Assembly: GCA_029863665.1 (NCBI GenBank)
Contig: JAOTUX010000005.1
Span: 1-14,932 of the forward strand
Direction of reading: 5' to 3'
DNA: 14,932 nt
Source of the DNA: Candidatus Nitrosopumilus sp.
Lineage (GTDB): Archaea; Thermoproteota; Nitrososphaeria; Nitrososphaerales; Nitrosopumilaceae
Shown here: piece by piece, positions 1-5,738 of the stretch
How the letters are laid out: every line of letters starts with the position of its first letter
Numbering within the stretch: position 1 is the first letter of the stretch
Notes under the pieces: model-generated
Seen by the model: the letters and a program-made list of their open reading frames with translations, nothing else
Told to the model about the DNA's origin: nothing
Databases searched by the model: none
Program-made: the position numbers and the translations under genes

Positions 1-1
1 A

Positions 2-271
2 AGAAATACAAAGGAAATCCCTTCAAACCTAAAGCCAACAGATACAGTCATCATAGCAGAAGGAGAAAAGACAGGACACAAACATCAATTACAGGGAAAC
101 GTTACCGTGTACAAGCAAGAGCCTGATGCTCTTTATTTTGAAGTTAAAACATCTGCAGAACTTGTACATCAGGAACATAAAACCATACAGATCCCAGAAG
201 GGATGTACATGGTGCAACAAGAAAGAGAGTTCAATCCTTTTGAGAATATCAGACGAGTTGTTCTGGATTAA
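2..271 (+). CDS. C-terminal part of a histidine-rich conserved hypothetical protein (5'-truncated by window edge)
   Basis: An open frame enters from the left edge and ends at TAA 269-271, giving 89 visible residues with no start codon. The visible sequence has AEGEKTGHKHQL near its start, then HQEHKTIQIPEGMYMVQQER, and ends in an R-R-V-V-L-D tail. This pattern (EGE-x-TGH-x-H, later H-x-E-H-x-x-I-x-I-P-x-G-x-Y-x-V-x-x-Q-R-E) is one I recall from small, mostly beta conserved hypothetical proteins found in many bacteria and archaea. I do not know a proven function. The spaced histidines suggest a metal-binding cupin-like or beta-barrel fold, which is inference. No neighbour in the window is close enough to indicate its role, because a 614-nt gap follows. 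Confidence 0.75.
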   Translation, partial: RNTKEIPSNLKPTDTVIIAEGEKTGHKHQLQGNVTVYKQEPDALYFEVKTSAELVHQEHKTIQIPEGMYMVQQEREFNPFENIRRVVLD

Positions 272-622
272 ATTGCATTAATTCAGGAAATACAAATGTG
301 TTTTTTCACGAAAGTATTTCTTGAGAATCTTTCTTCACAAATTCTAAATGAAATGTAAAATGAAAGGATTGTTTCTAAAAATATCTGAACTCAAATTAGG
401 AAAAACCTAGTCCTCGTAAAAAATCCAGGACAGTCCCTGTATCTCTTCCCAACTTGATTTGTTTTGTTTACCTTGATTGCTCATGATTAGTATTTGCAAA
501 ATTTGAATAAAAGCAACACGAATGATTTGTTCATCCTATTCACCAGATGATTTGTATTAATTAATAATCGACAAAAGATGATTTGAAAAGGATGTGTGAA
601 ATACAGCCCATCCCTTGGACGG

Positions 623-676
623 TTAGTATGGTCGGTTGGTTAAACGGTTAGATGACTCCTACCATATGAATACTAA
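623..676. other. Imperfect stem-loop, candidate structured RNA element
   Basis: TTAGTATGGT at 623-632 can pair with ACC at 661-663 and ATACTAA at 670-676, leaving a six-base bulge and a loop of about 28 nt. The segment from about 600 to 662 is richer in G than its A/T-rich surroundings, which is often a sign of a structured RNA in low-GC archaea. I do not recognise an RNA family, and neither a tRNA nor 5S rRNA fits. Confidence 0.25.
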
Positions 677-712
677 ATTACAATTTGTAGAATTTGCTTA
701 AAAGAAGAACGT

Positions 713-730
713 ATCATTCCTCAGAATGAT
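713..730. repeat. Perfect 7-bp inverted repeat (hairpin)
   Basis: ATCATTC, loop CTCA, GAATGAT. It is a compact perfect stem with a four-base loop in non-coding DNA, without a following T-run on either strand, so it is a poor terminator. Together with the 623-676 stem it could belong to one folded transcript. Confidence 0.45.
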
Positions 731-818
731 CTAAATACTATTTGTCCAAAAATTAAACATAGACACATTGGATCTCTCACCAAGTAACTAATCGTTGTTG
801 GTCTTAAGTTTCAATTAT

Positions 819-835
819 CACAAACTAGCTTTGTG
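819..835. repeat. Perfect 6-bp inverted repeat upstream of the DM13 pseudogene
   Basis: CACAAA, loop CTAGC, TTTGTG. It lies about 50-67 nt upstream of the DM13 pseudogene start and just upstream of its TATA-like box, so it could be an operator, or it may simply be chance in A/T-rich DNA. Confidence 0.3.
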
Positions 836-851
836 TTAATCTAACAAATTA

Positions 852-868
852 AATTTATAATTTTTACA
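852..868 (+). promoter_or_regulatory. Probable TATA box of the DM13 (pseudo)gene
   Basis: The A/T-only stretch AATTTATAATTTTTAC lies about 22-30 nt before the ATG at 886. That spacing is expected for a leaderless archaeal transcript, and no Shine-Dalgarno sequence is visible. The same TTTTAC core occurs at a similar distance before the mcrB start and before the small ORF at 14725. Confidence 0.35.
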
Positions 869-885
869 GTATACAATATATCAAA

Positions 886-1252
886 ATGACTAGAAACATT
901 TCTGAAGAAATGACAGATGATAATACATCTAAACTTGAAACTCTTCAATTAGGGGAATTTGTTGGATTAAAAAGCCATGACGCTGTAGGTATTGCCAAAA
1001 TAATTTAGGTAAATGATAATAATACATTTTTGAGGTTTGAGGACTTTCAGGTAACAAACTGTCCTGACCTTAGAGTTTATCTTACAAATGACGGTGATAT
1101 CAAAACTGGAGTTCATCTTGAGAAATTAAAAGGAAGCAAGGGGGGATCAAAACTATTCTTTAGATAACATTAATTTTGAGCAATATTACACTGTTGTGAT
1201 CTATTGCCAACCATTGGGCATACATTTTGGACAAGCCGTCTTAACTACATAA
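886..1252 (+). pseudogene. DM13-domain protein, pseudogene (premature TAG plus frameshift)
   Basis: From ATG 886 the frame reads GEFVGLKSHDAVGIAKII, meets TAG at 1006-1008, and continues as FLRFEDFQVTNCPDLRVYL, then DGDIKTGVHLEKLKGSKGG. This is the core of the DM13 domain (G-x-F-x-G-x-x-H-x-x-x-G-x-A, L-R-F-E-D-F-x-V-T-N-x-P-D-L-R-V-Y-L), proposed to act in extracytoplasmic redox or electron transfer. After the run of six G at 1140-1145 the frame shifts by +1. The domain then resumes from 1154 as NYSLDNINFEQYY and TVVIYCQPLGIHFGQAVL, ending at TAA 1250-1252. The two independent lesions and the lack of any signal peptide or membrane anchor, which I would expect in this family, indicate a dead gene. 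The G6 shift alone could be a sequencing error, but the stop codon would remain. Confidence 0.85.
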
Positions 1253-1329
1253 AAAAATTTACCGATGCCAAGTATCTTAGATATTTTGTTTTCATAGTAT
1301 GATATCAAGTATATCCAACTAAAATTAAT

Positions 1330-1575
1330 CTAGTTTGAATCAATTAGGGTCAAGGTGGAATTGACACCATCAATGTATCTTATCTTTGTGTTTACCATGT
1401 TTCTTATTTTCTCATGTGGAATGTTTATCTGTACCAAAACATCATAGATTCCTTGAACAGGTATTACATCTGAAATATTGGGTATGTTTTTGAGTTCTTT
1501 TATTACACTATTTCTTTTTGTCTCATTACATGTCAACAAAACAAATGATGTTCTGTCATTTTTTGACTCTGACAA
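1330..1575 (-). CDS. Stand-alone Lrp/AsnC-type RAM (ligand-binding) domain protein
   Basis: An 81-aa protein read from a TTG start (1573-1575); no in-frame ATG exists near the N-terminus. The sequence SFVLLTCNETKRNSVIKEL, then IPNISDVIPVQGIYDVLVQI and a final T-L-T-L strand, fits the beta-alpha-beta-beta-alpha-beta RAM/Lrp dimerisation domain. In that family the 'V-x-G-x-Y-D-V-L-V' strand contributes to effector binding. The DNA-binding helix-turn-helix of full Lrp proteins is absent, as is common for short thaumarchaeal versions, so it may modulate a full-length Lrp partner or act as a small-molecule sensor. It sits alone, convergent with the DM13 pseudogene. A TATA-like element lies at about 1617-1629, and the tandem 10-bp units at 1631-1670 lie just upstream of that. 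Confidence 0.8.
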   Translation of the reverse strand: MSESKNDRTSFVLLTCNETKRNSVIKELKNIPNISDVIPVQGIYDVLVQINIPHEKIRNMVNTKIRYIDGVNSTLTLIDSN

Positions 1576-1630
1576 GATATTGTAGTTACTATATTTCTGA
1601 ATGATTAAGAGATTTTCTATATAATAATAA

Positions 1631-1670
1631 GGTGCAGTTTAGGGTAGTTTTGAGTAGTTTAGTGCAGTCT
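1631..1670. repeat. Four degenerate tandem 10-bp units
   Basis: The units GGTGCAGTTT, AGGGTAGTTT, TGAGTAGTTT and AGTGCAGTCT follow each other exactly every 10 bases and share the pattern NGNGYAGTYT. The period is about one helical turn, which would place bound proteins on one DNA face. The array lies directly upstream of the likely TATA box of the RAM-domain gene, so an operator or activator array is plausible. Function is inferred. Confidence 0.55.
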
Positions 1671-1816
1671 TGTACATATTACAGATGTGGAGTAATCATT
1701 AGGGATAGTACTTCACGATATTTGATTATGAGATAAACAAACGATGTTAATACCAGTTATTGCATAAAGTAGGCAAGTTTGATGAATGTTCAGTGTCCAA
1801 GATTTTTTATAGTGGA

Positions 1817-1884
1817 ATAACGTTATAGTATCATCAGGATACTTACCCCCTAAGTTAACGGAATCTTCCGATGGCGTTAGGGGT
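1817..1884. repeat. Cluster of inverted repeats downstream of the minus-strand operon
   Basis: Three elements lie end to end: the perfect palindrome ATAACGTTAT (1817-1826), the perfect 5-bp hairpin GTATC-ATCAG-GATAC (1828-1842), and a longer imperfect stem with arms ACCCCCTAAGTTAACG (1845-1860) and CGTTAGGGGT (1875-1884) enclosing GGAATCTTCC, itself an inverted repeat. Lying 38-105 nt beyond the stop of the minus-strand gene ending at 1922, they could be a transcription-end structure, a protein-binding site or a recombination scar. Confidence 0.45.
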
Positions 1885-1921
1885 CAATTGTTCCTGATTT
1901 TTTATTGTCATTATGATATCA

Positions 1922-2527
1922 TCATTTCAGCAAATCCTGCTCCATTGATAGTTTGATATCCTCTCTCAAGTCCATGTCATTACAAGAATCAATAGGGATA
2001 TTTCTTTGATTTAACCAAGCTACTGCATCAGCTAGTTCATAGGCTCTTCCTTCATCGACTCTCATCATGTTCCATTGTTCAATTGTATCGCTCATATCGC
2101 TGTCAGTCTGAATGACAATGTCTGAGAATTCTTGTTTATGCGAATACGCAAAACTTTCAAGCTCAGCTTTGAGTGAATTTAGCAGATGATAGTCAAAGTT
2201 TTTGTGAATGTTGACTTTGGGTTTTTTGTAATTTCGTAACCTGTCATGGTTTAGTATGTAGTTTTCAATACGCTGTCGCTGAACATGCAAGCACCAAGCG
2301 TGAACATTTTTGGAATTAAAGTTCAGATTACGATGTACCTGCATTCTTTGCTTTTCAGAAAGCTCTGACATGTGGATTCCATTAATTCCAATGTCCTTGT
2401 AAATTTTGTTGATTCTCTCTTCAGTTCCTACAAGAAAAGCAATATAGTTTCTCTGACCTTCCCTTCGTCTGTCACCTGACACATCAGCACCTCCTACAAG
2501 CATATCAAGAGAAAATATACATAGCAT
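1922..2527 (-). CDS. Uncharacterised protein, possibly RNase-H-fold (DUF3800-like)
   Basis: A 201-aa protein from ATG 2525-2527. The family is not recognised with confidence. An initial hydrophobic strand with an acidic residue (MLCIFSLDMLVGG, D8), an acidic segment IVIQTDSDM (D142, D144) and a final helix ELADAVAWLNQR (D167) resemble, in order and spacing, the acidic motifs of DUF3800-type RNase-H-like proteins, whose last motif is often 'A-D-x-V-A-x-x'. The typical 'D-E-S-G' motif is not present, so this is tentative. The gene starts 18 nt after the stop of the membrane nuclease-like gene and has no promoter space of its own, so it is very likely co-transcribed with it. A function in nucleic-acid cleavage or defence is inferred from motif and context only. 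Confidence 0.6.
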   Translation of the reverse strand: MLCIFSLDMLVGGADVSGDRRREGQRNYIAFLVGTEERINKIYKDIGINGIHMSELSEKQRMQVHRNLNFNSKNVHAWCLHVQRQRIENYILNHDRLRNYKKPKVNIHKNFDYHLLNSLKAELESFAYSHKQEFSDIVIQTDSDMSDTIEQWNMMRVDEGRAYELADAVAWLNQRNIPIDSCNDMDLREDIKLSMEQDLLK

Positions 2528-2545
2528 TATATGATTGTCTCAGAG

Positions 2546-3841
2546 TTATACTCTGGCACCAATTGATGCCAAGATACTCAGGAATTGCTCTTCTAGCATA
2601 TGTGCAGACTCTGGATCATCTTGCGCAAATATTACCGGAGTTGAAATACCACTCCATTTCTTTCCTTTGCCGTCCTCATTTACCAAATTATCATATGATA
2701 TTTTTGCAGCCCAACGTCTGCTGTTGTTTCTGTTTGTCACAAGAATGATCATTGGAATGCATAGTTTTTTGGCTAAGGTTATTTCGGGGATGCAGTCATC
2801 AGTTGATATTCTACGCTGTTTTTTCTTTGGCTGGTTCTTTAGTGTATATGACTTACAGGATCCAACTGCAACAATCTCCATAATACTCTCTTCTCCAGTA
2901 CCATCCAGATCATAACCAGTAATTTTCTTCTTTTTTATTATAAAATCAGGCTCTCCTGCACCATGACCATCACCTACCTCAAAACCCACATCACGCAGGT
3001 ATTGTGCCATCTCTTGCTGCTTTGTGTGTCCAATGGCACGGTTTGCAATGCCGTCCTGAGTAGTTAGCAAAGTCTTTGTATTTGAATCATCAGTAGAGTC
3101 ATCATCATTGGTTATATTCCTGATATCAGAAATTTTATTTGTCTTGTTTTGAATACTGATTGCCTCAATTCTAGACAGCAAAATCTCATAAAGATGAGGA
3201 TTGTTCTCAAGCCATGAATTAACTTTACCTATGATTTGATTCTGATCTTCTATTTTCTCTGACAAACTGTCAACGTTTTCTTGAAGCTTGTTGAGACTCA
3301 AGACAGATTGTTCTTGTGCATTACAAAGAGAATCTGCAGTATCTTGAATCTTGTTTTGGTTTTCTTTTACATTTTCAATTTTTGGAAATATTGCAGACTC
3401 TATTTTTGTCCTAAACTCGTCTAGTGTATCGCCATTGTCATTTTTTATGTTTTCGGCAAAATCATTGAGTTTTGGTTCAAATACTTGCATGACACGATAT
3501 GATACCATGTTGATATCAGCTTGTATTCCCGCATCTTCTTGTTTTCCAATACGTTGACCAAAGGACACCAGCTTGTAAAACATGTACCATAGTATTGCTA
3601 TGGTGGATATTGCAATCATATATTCAACATTAGAATTATCATAACCAATTGCATCAAACACAGATAGCATCATTTCATTAAAAAATAATGTGTACGTTAT
3701 TAGCACTGCAGATACAGTAGGTACTACAAATCTTGTCAGAATCCGTATTATACCGTTTGAAGAATAGTTTTTGATTGCACCTGCAATAATTGGCATTACT
3801 CCAAGAATTACAGTATACACTATGGTATCAAAGGTATTCAT
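2546..3841 (-). CDS. Membrane-anchored coiled-coil protein with restriction-endonuclease-like C-terminal domain
   Basis: A 431-aa protein from ATG 3839-3841. Three hydrophobic segments (about residues 5-25, 36-56 and 73-94) indicate an N-terminal membrane anchor. Residues about 140-220 are polar and heptad-like, suggesting a coiled-coil stalk, followed by an acidic linker (about 236-262). The C-terminal 160 residues look like a PD-(D/E)XK nuclease: helix KQQEMAQYLRDVGF with E277, GAGEPDFII with P298-D299, then a strand MEIVAVGSCK with E322 and K330, and a later strand IPMIILVTN. The D/E-x-K motif appears as S-C-K, which is non-canonical, so activity is uncertain. The start overlaps the stop of the upstream 58-aa ORF (ATGA), and the DUF3800-like gene follows 18 nt downstream. 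A membrane-tethered nuclease in this context suggests a defence effector, by inference. Confidence 0.75.
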   Translation of the reverse strand: MNTFDTIVYTVILGVMPIIAGAIKNYSSNGIIRILTRFVVPTVSAVLITYTLFFNEMMLSVFDAIGYDNSNVEYMIAISTIAILWYMFYKLVSFGQRIGKQEDAGIQADINMVSYRVMQVFEPKLNDFAENIKNDNGDTLDEFRTKIESAIFPKIENVKENQNKIQDTADSLCNAQEQSVLSLNKLQENVDSLSEKIEDQNQIIGKVNSWLENNPHLYEILLSRIEAISIQNKTNKISDIRNITNDDDSTDDSNTKTLLTTQDGIANRAIGHTKQQEMAQYLRDVGFEVGDGHGAGEPDFIIKKKKITGYDLDGTGEESIMEIVAVGSCKSYTLKNQPKKKQRRISTDDCIPEITLAKKLCIPMIILVTNRNNSRRWAAKISYDNLVNEDGKGKKWSGISTPVIFAQDDPESAHMLEEQFLSILASIGARV

Positions 3842-4014
3842 AATAATTCATCTCCTGTTTTAGAATAACTATCAGCAAGCAAAAGTGTACGTCGAATCTT
3901 TGCCTGGTATGATACTAGTAAACCTCTAAACTCGTTAATTTCTACTCCAAGATCCAAAACCTTTTTCTGGATTTGTGCTAGATCATTTTCTGTTAGTGTG
4001 ATTGTGTTTTTCAC
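3838..4014 (-). CDS. Small helical protein, translationally coupled to the membrane nuclease-like gene
   Basis: A 58-residue ORF from GTG 4012-4014 to TGA 3838-3840. An in-frame TGA lies three codons upstream, so this GTG is the earliest possible start. The stop overlaps the ATG of the next gene as ATGA, the classic arrangement for translational coupling, and this is the main evidence that the ORF is real. The protein (starting MKNTITLTENDLAQIQKKVL and continuing LLVSYQAKIRRTLLLADSY) is predicted mostly alpha-helical and amphipathic, with no membrane segment or known motif. It could be a regulator, antitoxin-like or scaffold partner of the nuclease-like protein. It is first in the minus-strand operon, with 70 nt between its start and that of the divergent gene. 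Confidence 0.65.
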   Translation of the reverse strand: MKNTITLTENDLAQIQKKVLDLGVEINEFRGLLVSYQAKIRRTLLLADSYSKTGDELL

Positions 4015-4084
4015 ACTATATCATACGTTAGTGTATCTTAAGAAAAAAGCTGGCCAAGAGTTACGCATGTTCTGGGAACAATAG

Positions 4085-5308
4085 ATGGCCATCTATTTAT
4101 CAAATGTATGGAAAATAGAGAACATGAAAGATTCCGGGTTTGATCCGCATGACAAAAGGAGTGGCCCAAAACCAAGAGATGGAGGACACAAGCCTATGCA
4201 TATTTCATTTAATGCAAAAAATAGAAAGGCATTGGCTAAGATAAAAGACAAGGGCGGAATCAGTCAATACTTGAACAGAATCCTGGATCCAATATCTGAG
4301 ACTATGGATCCTGGCCCTGCATCTCCGATACTGCTGGAATTTTGGAATGGGCTTGCAGACAAAATGGCTAATCTTGTAAAAGAAGGTGAACTAGACACTG
4401 CAACTACAATTGGTCATGTTCTAGTTGACATCAAGCCTATAGTCCAACCGTATCTTGATTTGTGTGAGGAAGACAATGAAGACAAAGATATTGCTACAAA
4501 AGAAGAGGACAGCTTGAACATAGATGCAATCTCTGTCAACAACTATGATGACAAGCATACACTTGAGAGTATAACTCAAGATGACGTTTCAGAGATGATC
4601 AATGACGTACTAGTTGTAAAGTTATCAGAGCAGCTATGCCATTTACTGCAAACTGCGCAATTGATATTGCAGAAAATTCCAAGTCAATACAAGACAGGAT
4701 GGCATTCAGACAGTACAGACGAGTTATCCATCAAAACCAAAGTAACAGAGAAGATTCTTAAAAAATATGGAGCAGAAATATTACAACAACAAGAGAACTA
4801 TAAAAATGACAACAACCTGAATGTGAATTCAGATTCCACTCATGACTTTAGAAAAGACTTGCCAATCTTTGATACCCTAAAGCAATGCAAAGAGATTACA
4901 CAAAAAGCAAAGGGAATAAAAAATAGGAGCATTCGCAGCTTTGTATCTGGATCATGTGAATTTGTGCAAGATACAACAAACAAGGTTGCCTCTCTTGGAA
5001 TCGACATTAATATGGAATCCTACAGATGGGATGAGGAGTCTAATTCGTATTTTGTAGAGTTGTTTAATTGCGGCAACTATGATGTAGATATTTCAGAGGT
5101 TTGGTGTGACGGACAGAAATGTTTTATGCATGCATGGTATGCAAAACCAAGTAACTCTCATCTTCCAACTGATAAGTCAAATACAATTCAGTTTATACCA
5201 TGCAGACCGGCAAATGATACTACTATTGCAGAACACAAGGTAACAATAAAGACACAATACAAGGAATTTTCCTTTGTGATAAAAGGGGAAAAATCAGGAT
5301 TTAATTGA
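4085..5308 (+). CDS. Ribbon-helix-helix-like N-terminus plus C-terminal beta-sandwich protein
   Basis: A 407-aa soluble protein. Residues 37-66 (basic lead-in, then MHISFNAKNRKALAKIKDKG and ISQYLNRIL) follow the strand-helix-helix order of a ribbon-helix-helix DNA-binding domain. The middle (about 80-300) is acidic and helical with low-complexity D/E/N/K stretches. Residues about 303-400 alternate short strands (YFVELFNCGNYDVDI, then EVWCDGQKC) and end KVTIKTQYKEFSFVIKG, like an immunoglobulin-type beta-sandwich. I do not recognise the family. The longest frame starts at ATG 4085, but ATG 4124 (MKDSGFDPHDKRSGPKP) is a credible start because TATTTATC lies about 26 nt upstream of it. The gene is divergent from the membrane nuclease operon, so it may regulate or partner it, which is inference. 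Confidence 0.75.
   Translation: MAIYLSNVWKIENMKDSGFDPHDKRSGPKPRDGGHKPMHISFNAKNRKALAKIKDKGGISQYLNRILDPISETMDPGPASPILLEFWNGLADKMANLVKEGELDTATTIGHVLVDIKPIVQPYLDLCEEDNEDKDIATKEEDSLNIDAISVNNYDDKHTLESITQDDVSEMINDVLVVKLSEQLCHLLQTAQLILQKIPSQYKTGWHSDSTDELSIKTKVTEKILKKYGAEILQQQENYKNDNNLNVNSDSTHDFRKDLPIFDTLKQCKEITQKAKGIKNRSIRSFVSGSCEFVQDTTNKVASLGIDINMESYRWDEESNSYFVELFNCGNYDVDISEVWCDGQKCFMHAWYAKPSNSHLPTDKSNTIQFIPCRPANDTTIAEHKVTIKTQYKEFSFVIKGEKSGFN
4092..4104 (+). promoter_or_regulatory. TATA-like box inside the annotated 5' end of the RHH-like gene
   Basis: CTATTTATCAAA is centred about 26 nt upstream of the second in-frame ATG (4124). No equally good box is placed 22-30 nt before ATG 4085. If the transcript is leaderless, translation would begin at 4124 and remove 13 residues that are not part of any visible domain. 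Confidence 0.35.
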
Positions 5309-5422
5309 TTTTGCAATAATTATTTCAAATTGCCTAGATACTTCAAGATCTTTGTTTCGTCTGAGGATCCAAGCTAGCTGTTACAAAACAGAACCAGGTA
5401 TCTTGAGACATTCTTTAAGGGT
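5294..5422 (-). pseudogene. Possible small gene remnant (one internal stop)
   Basis: On the minus strand a frame reads TLKECLKIPGSVL (5384-5422), a TAA (5381-5383), and then QLAWILRRNKDLEV and SRQFEIIIAKSIKS (5297-5380) before TGA 5294-5296. The residue pattern looks protein-like (an amphipathic helix rich in R/K followed by a hydrophobic strand), and one TAA-for-CAA change would join the pieces. It overlaps the last 15 nt of the convergent RHH-like gene. I do not recognise a family, and chance remains possible at this length. Confidence 0.25.
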
Positions 5423-5464
5423 TTAAATTCAATTGAGAGCACAACATGCATGCGTATATAGAAG

Positions 5465-5614
5465 TTGGCCAATTTTGTTCACCGAAAAAATGAAAGAACA
5501 AAAGAAAGTTTCAATTCCATAGACAAAATAATTAATGATGTCGTACCATTTACTCCAGTAGCCTCTAAAAGCGATCAATTTTTTGACATAGAGAACATTT
5601 CAGTTTTTCAGTAA
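5465..5614 (+). CDS. Doubtful 49-aa ORF or gene remnant
   Basis: An open frame from TTG 5465 to TAA 5612-5614 encodes a protein-like stretch including ESFNSIDKIINDVVPFTPVA and then SDQFFDIENISVF. No ATG or GTG is available, the only TATA-like element (5452-5461) is too close to the TTG for a normal leaderless start, and no family is recognised. It may be a remnant of a larger gene that has lost its 5' part. Confidence 0.2.
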   Translation: MANFVHRKNERTKESFNSIDKIINDVVPFTPVASKSDQFFDIENISVFQ

Positions 5615-5702
5615 ACTCAAATTAATCATTTAGGACATATTGACAAAAAATTAATAACATCAACTTTGTAATTTTCAAAAATTTGAATTAAAAAAGCTCA
5701 GA

Positions 5703-5716
5703 AAAGCTTTTACCGT
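5703..5716 (+). promoter_or_regulatory. Probable promoter element of mcrBC
   Basis: AAAAGCTTTTACCG carries a TTTTAC core about 25-30 nt before the mcrB ATG at 5739, the usual distance for a leaderless archaeal transcript. The perfect palindrome AAAAGCTTTT overlaps it and could serve as an operator. No Shine-Dalgarno sequence precedes the ATG. Confidence 0.35.
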
Positions 5717-5738
5717 TAAAAATGCTACGAAGGAACTA

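Larger units (their letters stand above)
272..885. other. 614-nt intergenic region with inverted repeats
   Basis: No convincing gene is visible. The stretch holds several inverted repeats: an imperfect stem at 623-676, a perfect 7-bp hairpin at 713-730 and a perfect 6-bp hairpin at 819-835. A 25-codon minus-strand ORF (407-484, ATG start) and a 16-codon plus-strand ORF around 360-410 are open but not persuasive. The octamer GATGATTTG or a near match recurs at about 510-580. The right end contains the probable promoter of the broken DM13 gene. Confidence 0.6.
1576..1921. other. 346-nt intergenic region: Lrp promoter, tandem 10-mers and palindrome cluster
   Basis: The left part carries the promoter of the minus-strand RAM-domain gene (TATA-like at about 1617-1629) and four 10-bp units (1631-1670). 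The right part (1817-1922) holds three or four inverted repeats following the 3' end of the minus-strand operon. No open frame of note is visible between them. Confidence 0.6.
5309..5738. other. 430-nt intergenic region with possible gene remnants
   Basis: The region contains the minus-strand remnant at 5294-5422, a 49-codon plus-strand frame at 5465-5614 with only a TTG start, and A/T-rich DNA with the mcrB promoter at its right end. A TATA-like GCGTATATAG lies at 5452-5461, and the palindrome AAAAGCTTTT at 5703-5712. The impression is of eroded sequence between two functional modules. Confidence 0.5.

Noticed and set aside
407..484. 25-codon minus-strand ORF with ATG and a TTTTATT box upstream
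   Set aside because: Too short, no motif, and an alternative frame over the same bases (KLGRDTGTVLDFLRGLGFS) looks equally protein-like; at most a relic.
600..680. A tRNA or 5S rRNA in the G-richer patch
   Set aside because: No cloverleaf, no T-arm motif and no 5S core could be built on either strand.
886..1252. Read-through of the TAG in the DM13 gene (recoding to pyrrolysine or similar)
   Set aside because: A second, independent frameshift lesion lies downstream, and nothing in the window suggests recoding; decay is simpler.
2535..2915. 126-codon plus-strand ORF opposite the membrane nuclease-like gene
   Set aside because: It lies entirely on the complementary strand of a well-supported gene with visible domains; Ser/Phe/Leu-rich antisense shadow.
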